Assembly (NCBI RefSeq): GCF_023660105.1
Contig: NZ_JAMHGA010000028.1
Location: 62,001 to 126,000, forward strand
Direction: 5' to 3'
DNA: 64,000 nt
Source: Desulfovibrio aminophilus
Lineage (GTDB): Bacteria > Desulfobacterota > Desulfovibrionia > Desulfovibrionales > Desulfovibrionaceae
Positions 60,701-64,000 of the stretch are shown one piece after another. The notes beneath the pieces are model-generated. The model ran no database searches, had not been told where the DNA came from, and saw only the letters and a program-made list of their open reading frames with translations. Position 1 is the first letter of the stretch; each line of letters begins with the position of its first letter. A program made the position numbers and the translations under genes.

Positions 60701-61840
60701 GTGAGCTTCTATGAATTCTTCTCTGGCGGCGGCATGGCGCGGATCGGCCTTGGCCCTGATTGGCCGTGCCTGTTCGCCAACGACTTCGACCCCAACAAAG
60801 CGGCCGCATATCGCGCATTCTTCGGCCCCTCGCCGGAGTTGCGCGTCGGCGACGTGTGGCGCGTGGAGGCCTCGTCTCTTCCCGGCCATGCGGACTTGGC
60901 TTGGGCATCCTTCCCGTGCCAGGATCTTTCCCTGGCCGGCAACGGCATGGGACTCAAGGGCAAGCGCTCCGGCACGTTTTGGGCCTTCTGGCGGCTCATG
61001 CAGGGCTTACGGGCGGAAGGACGCGCCCCCAGAATCATCGTTCTTGAAAACGTCCGGGGGACCATCACATCCCACCAGGGCCGCGATTTCGCGACCATCT
61101 GCGAATCACTCGCCCAGGAGGGGTACAACTACGCCCCGATGTTGGTGGACGCCCATCTTTTCCTTCCCCAGAGCCGCCCCCGCCTCTTCGTGGTGGCCTT
61201 CGACTCCGACACTCTGCCGGACTCCAACTTGGTCGGCAACGGTCCCACGGCTCCCTGGCATCCCAACTCCTTCGCTTACGCCTATGACCGATTGACCACA
61301 CAAGCAAAATCCGCGTGGCTGTGGCTCGCTCCGCCCAAGCCCCTATTCAGGCCGGGCAAGCTCTCGGACCTGATCGAAGATGACCCCGGCGGCGTGAGAT
61401 GGCACACCGAGTTTGAAACCAAACGCATTCTGGACCTCATGTCGCCCCTGCACTTGGAAAAGGTGAAGAAGGCCAAAAAGGACGGCGGCAAGCGCGTGGG
61501 GACCGTCTACAAGCGGACTCGCCCACAGGATGACGGGACCAAGGTCCAACGGGCGGAGGTCCGCTTCGACGAAGTGGCCGGATGCCTCCGCACCCCCGCG
61601 GGAGGATCAAGCCGCCAGATCATCATGGTGGTGGAGGACAACAAGGTCCGCACCCGGCTCCTGTCTCCCCGCGAGGCCGCTCGGCTCATGGGCCTGCCCG
61701 AGGAATACCCATTGCCCGAACGATACAACGACGCCTATCACCTCATCGGCGACGGCGTGGCCGTGCCTGTGGTTTCCTGGCTGGCCCGCACCGTGATTGA
61801 ACCATCCCTGCGGCTGACGCCCCGTGAGGCGGCCGCCTGA
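60701..61840 (+). CDS. DNA (cytosine-5)-methyltransferase
   Basis: A 379-residue methylase of a type II restriction-modification system. Motif I FFSGGG lies at residues 6-11, motif IV is FPCQDLSLAG, motif VI LENVRG, motif VIII QSRPRLFVVA, motif IX SPREAARLMGLP and motif X GDGVAVPVV. The start is taken as GTG at 60701 after GAGGTGGGG; another GTG at 60671 would add ten residues. It is in a less GC-rich island with the nuclease and vsr. The recognition sequence cannot be read from the protein. Confidence 0.93.
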   Translation: MSFYEFFSGGGMARIGLGPDWPCLFANDFDPNKAAAYRAFFGPSPELRVGDVWRVEASSLPGHADLAWASFPCQDLSLAGNGMGLKGKRSGTFWAFWRLMQGLRAEGRAPRIIVLENVRGTITSHQGRDFATICESLAQEGYNYAPMLVDAHLFLPQSRPRLFVVAFDSDTLPDSNLVGNGPTAPWHPNSFAYAYDRLTTQAKSAWLWLAPPKPLFRPGKLSDLIEDDPGGVRWHTEFETKRILDLMSPLHLEKVKKAKKDGGKRVGTVYKRTRPQDDGTKVQRAEVRFDEVAGCLRTPAGGSSRQIIMVVEDNKVRTRLLSPREAARLMGLPEEYPLPERYNDAYHLIGDGVAVPVVSWLARTVIEPSLRLTPREAAA

Positions 61841-62724
61841 TGCCTCGGAAGAAAGCCAGCGCCACGGGGGACACCGTTCCCTGCATCCTGTCGGACGAAA
61901 TGGTGGACATGGTGGAGAAATACGCCGAGGCGCTCCGTAACGCCGCACCCACCATTGGTGATCACGGCCTCACTCCTGCCGAGTTCGAGCGTTCCGGCCT
62001 GTTCCGAAGCGCGATTGAAAGACTGCGGGGCCAACAGGCGGCCGTGACAAAAGAGAAGTACTCCTTCGTCGAGCGGGCGTTGGATCAGCTCCAAGCTGCG
62101 GGCCTGATCGCGAATCACAAGTTCACCGGGGCGGGAGACCGGCACGACTTTCACGTCTACATGCCGGACAAGCGGGTGTGCGTCTTCGAGGCGAAAGGCT
62201 GCCTGGACGGCAACAACACCACGATCTTCCAGCGCCCTCCCAATGCAGAGGAGTTCCTGATCTGGTCCCTCTGCCAGAACCAAGGGTCCGACCTCAGGGC
62301 CGGAGTCTGGTCAGGAACTCACACCCGCATCGGGGCAAAGATCATCGCGGAGAACGTCCACGTCGAAGCACTGATAGTCTGGGATGCGCTGTGCGGTGGT
62401 CCTGGGCGTCCCTGCCCCAAGATCGCGGAAGGGCGCGGCCTGAAGGTGAACGGCGTGATGATTCCGCCTCCGTGCATCTACCTCTTCCCTCGCACGATCC
62501 CCGATCCCCGAAATAACCCGAAGCCGCCCATGCCCAAGCTTTCCAACGTGGCCCTTGCCGCAGCCCTGCTCAAACACTTTTGCGGTGATGAACGGGACGT
62601 GACGGAAGTTCAGATTGAGGCCAGAATGAAAGGGGCCAGCGTCGAGCGCAGGACCACCCTGACCCGGTCTGGGCGCGTAGTGCGGCAATCTGGTTGGACC
62701 GAATTGAAGCGGGCCGCTAGGTGA
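61840..62724 (+). CDS. Putative type II restriction endonuclease (PD-(D/E)XK-like)
   Basis: A 294-residue protein starting at the last base of the methylase stop codon, so the two are translationally coupled. Near residue 107 the pattern DRHDFHVYMPDKRVCVFEAKG fits a PD-(D/E)XK active site (D, then EAK about 13 residues on; shown as DRHDFHVYMP then VCVFEAKG). I do not recognise a known specificity. Position between a C5 methylase and vsr makes restriction the most likely role. Confidence 0.7.
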   Translation: MPRKKASATGDTVPCILSDEMVDMVEKYAEALRNAAPTIGDHGLTPAEFERSGLFRSAIERLRGQQAAVTKEKYSFVERALDQLQAAGLIANHKFTGAGDRHDFHVYMPDKRVCVFEAKGCLDGNNTTIFQRPPNAEEFLIWSLCQNQGSDLRAGVWSGTHTRIGAKIIAENVHVEALIVWDALCGGPGRPCPKIAEGRGLKVNGVMIPPPCIYLFPRTIPDPRNNPKPPMPKLSNVALAAALLKHFCGDERDVTEVQIEARMKGASVERRTTLTRSGRVVRQSGWTELKRAAR

Positions 62725-63131
62725 CGACAGACGTCTTTGACACCCCCACCCGTAGCCGGGTCATGCGGGCGGTCAAAGGCAAAAACACCCGACCTGAACA
62801 GGCGGTCCGTTCCCTCCTCCATTCCCTGGGCTACAGGTTCCGCCTCCATCGACGAACCCTGCCCGGTTCCCCGGACATTGTTCTCCCTGGCCGCAAGGCC
62901 GTGATCTTCGTGCATGGATGCTTCTGGCATGGCCACGACTGCAAGCGTGGTGCCCGCACCCCCAAGGCCAACGCGGATTACTGGGTCGGAAAAATCGGGC
63001 GAAACATGGCCCGCGACGCCCGAGCACGGGCGGAGTTGGAGGCCCAAGGCTGGCGGGTTCTGGTAGTCTGGGAGTGCGAGATCAAAAATCCGGATGACCT
63101 AGCGGCCAAGCTCAGGGCCTTCCTCGAGTAA
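62721..63131 (+). CDS. vsr: Very short patch repair endonuclease
   Basis: A 136-residue nuclease that nicks T:G mismatches produced when methylated cytosines deaminate. The PSPD-like GSPDIVLPGRKAVIFVHG segment and FWHGHDC, with the zinc and catalytic residues, are clear. It starts with GTG overlapping the nuclease stop by four bases. Its presence supports internal-cytosine methylation by the adjacent methylase. Confidence 0.94.
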   Translation: MTTDVFDTPTRSRVMRAVKGKNTRPEQAVRSLLHSLGYRFRLHRRTLPGSPDIVLPGRKAVIFVHGCFWHGHDCKRGARTPKANADYWVGKIGRNMARDARARAELEAQGWRVLVVWECEIKNPDDLAAKLRAFLE

Positions 63132-63521
63132 CCACGGCTGGTTTCTGACGCAATCTGATCGCCCATCCCTTCCTGCATCCGGCTGCATTCCCCCCCATAG
63201 GGGGCGTCTCGGCCCTTGTGGAGCGATGCGTTGCGAACGCATCGCTCTTCCCTCCGACTGCGCCGATTCGCCATTTCCTCGAGCGTGGGTCAAGTGGCGG
63301 CGCCCTGCCCATGGCGCTGAGGTTAGGTCGCTCGGCAGTCTTCGGCATACGGATACGCTACGCCCATAAGGTACGCCTCCCGCCCCTACCCCCAGCCTCC
63401 CGAAAAGCGGCCCCTCTCCGTGTTCCATAAGGTTCTCCAGCGTCATGTTGACACCGCCTCTCAAAATGTCTAGAGTCATGTCAACACACTGACGAACGAA
63501 ACCACAATCAGGAGGGCGCTC
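63132..63521. other. Intergenic region between vsr and the recombinase
   Basis: A 390-base gap without a credible gene. It contains a perfect hairpin GAGCGATGCGTT-GCG-AACGCATCGCTC (63221-63247, 12-bp arms) that could end the vsr transcript, then a C-rich stretch, then the recombinase promoter. Confidence 0.55.
63446..63486 (+). promoter_or_regulatory. Recombinase promoter flanked by an inverted repeat
   Basis: TTGACA (63448-63453) and TAGAGT (63471-63476) are 17 bases apart. TGTTGACA (63446-63453) and TGTCAACA (63479-63486) are exact inverse copies, and the longer GTCATGTTGACAC and GTCATGTCAACAC are near-identical direct repeats 33 bases apart. This looks like an autoregulated promoter and may include recombinase binding sites. 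Confidence 0.55.
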
Positions 63522-64000
63522 ATGGCCGAAATCGGATACTGCCGGGTCAGCACCACGGACCAGAAAATGGACAGGCAGCTTGACAGGGTGAAGCTGGACA
63601 CGATGTTCGAGGAAAAGGCCGGAGCGGCCGACGCGGCCAGACCCCAGCTTCGAGCCTGCCTGGAGCACGCCCGCGAAGGGGACACCCTGCACGTCCACTC
63701 CATCGACCGGCTGGCCCGGAACCTTCAAGACCTCCTGACGCTGCTCCAGGCCTTCACCGGCAAGGGCGTGGCCGTCCGGCTCCACAAGGAGGGCCTGACC
63801 TTCACCGGCCAGGACACCCCCTTCCAGAAGCTCCACTTCCAAATCATCGGGGCCGTGGCCGAGTTCGAGCGGGCCATCGTCAAGGAGCGGCAGAGGGAGG
63901 GCATCGCCAAGGCCAAGGCCGAGGGCAGGCATCTGGGCCGGGAGAGGAAACTGGCCCCGGACATGGAGCGCGTGATCCGCGACAGGGCCACGTCAGGGGC
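63522..64000 (+). CDS. Serine recombinase (resolvase/invertase family), cut by the window edge
   Basis: The first 159 residues are visible. MAEIGYCRVSTTDQ carries the catalytic serine, IDRLARNLQDLL the conserved DRLAR motif, and IIGAVAEFERAIVKERQREG the long helix that leads to the DNA-binding end. An AGGAGGG ribosome site precedes the start. It belongs to the short resolvase/invertase type (about 185-200 residues), so only the helix-turn-helix is missing. It probably belongs to a plasmid-, phage- or integron-like element, possibly linked to the adjacent restriction island. Confidence 0.92.
   Translation, partial: MAEIGYCRVSTTDQKMDRQLDRVKLDTMFEEKAGAADAARPQLRACLEHAREGDTLHVHSIDRLARNLQDLLTLLQAFTGKGVAVRLHKEGLTFTGQDTPFQKLHFQIIGAVAEFERAIVKERQREGIAKAKAEGRHLGRERKLAPDMERVIRDRATSG

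Noticed and set aside
63221-63247. tRNA or attachment-site remnant
   Set aside because: It is a simple 12-bp hairpin with a three-base loop and shows no cloverleaf or tRNA 3' end.

Overview
This 64 kb window is high-GC DNA with dense, mostly single-copy gene order. It looks like the chromosome of a dissimilatory sulfate-reducing deltaproteobacterium of the Desulfovibrio type. The main evidence is a complete dsrMKJOP operon (29.3-34.4 kb) headed by the RsbRD-type gene that commonly precedes it in Desulfovibrio. A cobalamin-riboswitch-controlled anaerobic ribonucleotide reductase (nrdD-nrdG), a hydrogenase-type maturation protease and many two-component/c-di-GMP proteins agree with an anaerobe. 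No rRNA, tRNA, CRISPR array or insertion sequence was recognised.

Layout. 0-1.5 kb: an AT-rich DUF262/HNH gene (GmrSD-like). 1.6-6.3 kb: an RND efflux pump and its fusion protein. 6.4-12.8 kb: a signalling block (HD-GYP phosphodiesterase plus response regulator, divergent from a periplasmic binding protein coupled to a hybrid kinase). 12.9-19.4 kb: phosphomannomutase, hflKC, a CI-like repressor, panB and a nucleoside-recognition protein. 19.4-19.64 kb: a predicted sigma-54-dependent small RNA. 19.7-24.1 kb: a MacAB/DevBC-TolC type exporter. 24.2-28.3 kb: hydrogenase protease, riboswitch, nrdDG. 28.3-29.2 kb: an AT-rich orphan gene. 29.3-35.0 kb: dsrMKJOP and its leader gene. 35.3-38.9 kb: two ZraP/Spy-like proteins, a DUF2318 protein, an FtsX permease and an ATPase, with a sigma-54 promoter. 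39-46 kb: MarR regulator, DUF169, LemA/DUF2207, hydrolase, radical SAM, TrmI. 46.2-47.8 kb: a frameshifted AT-rich gene and corA. 48-57 kb: kinases, RNA methyltransferase, hydrolase, rimO, ferredoxin-flavodoxin. 57-60.5 kb: a small Imm74-like gene, cmk, hisC, a universal stress protein and a sigma-54-driven small gene. 60.7-64 kb: a restriction-modification island (C5 methylase, PD-(D/E)XK nuclease, Vsr) followed by a serine recombinase cut by the window edge.

Three themes link distant parts. First, two sigma-54 promoters (19.5 kb and 35.9 kb) share the same core and both have GTGCA/TGCAC palindromes 75-130 bp upstream. One starts a structural operon for envelope metal/stress proteins, the other a ~95-nt RNA with a CU-rich anti-Shine-Dalgarno stretch and a strong terminator. 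This suggests one enhancer-binding regulator controlling both. A third sigma-54 promoter lies at 59.98 kb. Second, a dispersed palindromic repeat (TTC/GAA-loop hairpins flanking TATAGAAAGGCGG and its inverse) occurs about 13 times at gene ends and supplies the stop codon and C-terminal residues of at least five proteins. Third, four AT-rich genes (0.2, 28.3, 46.2 and 57.2 kb) sit as single inserts between housekeeping genes and resemble defence or immunity cargo.

All functional calls come from reading the translated sequences and motifs; no database search was possible.
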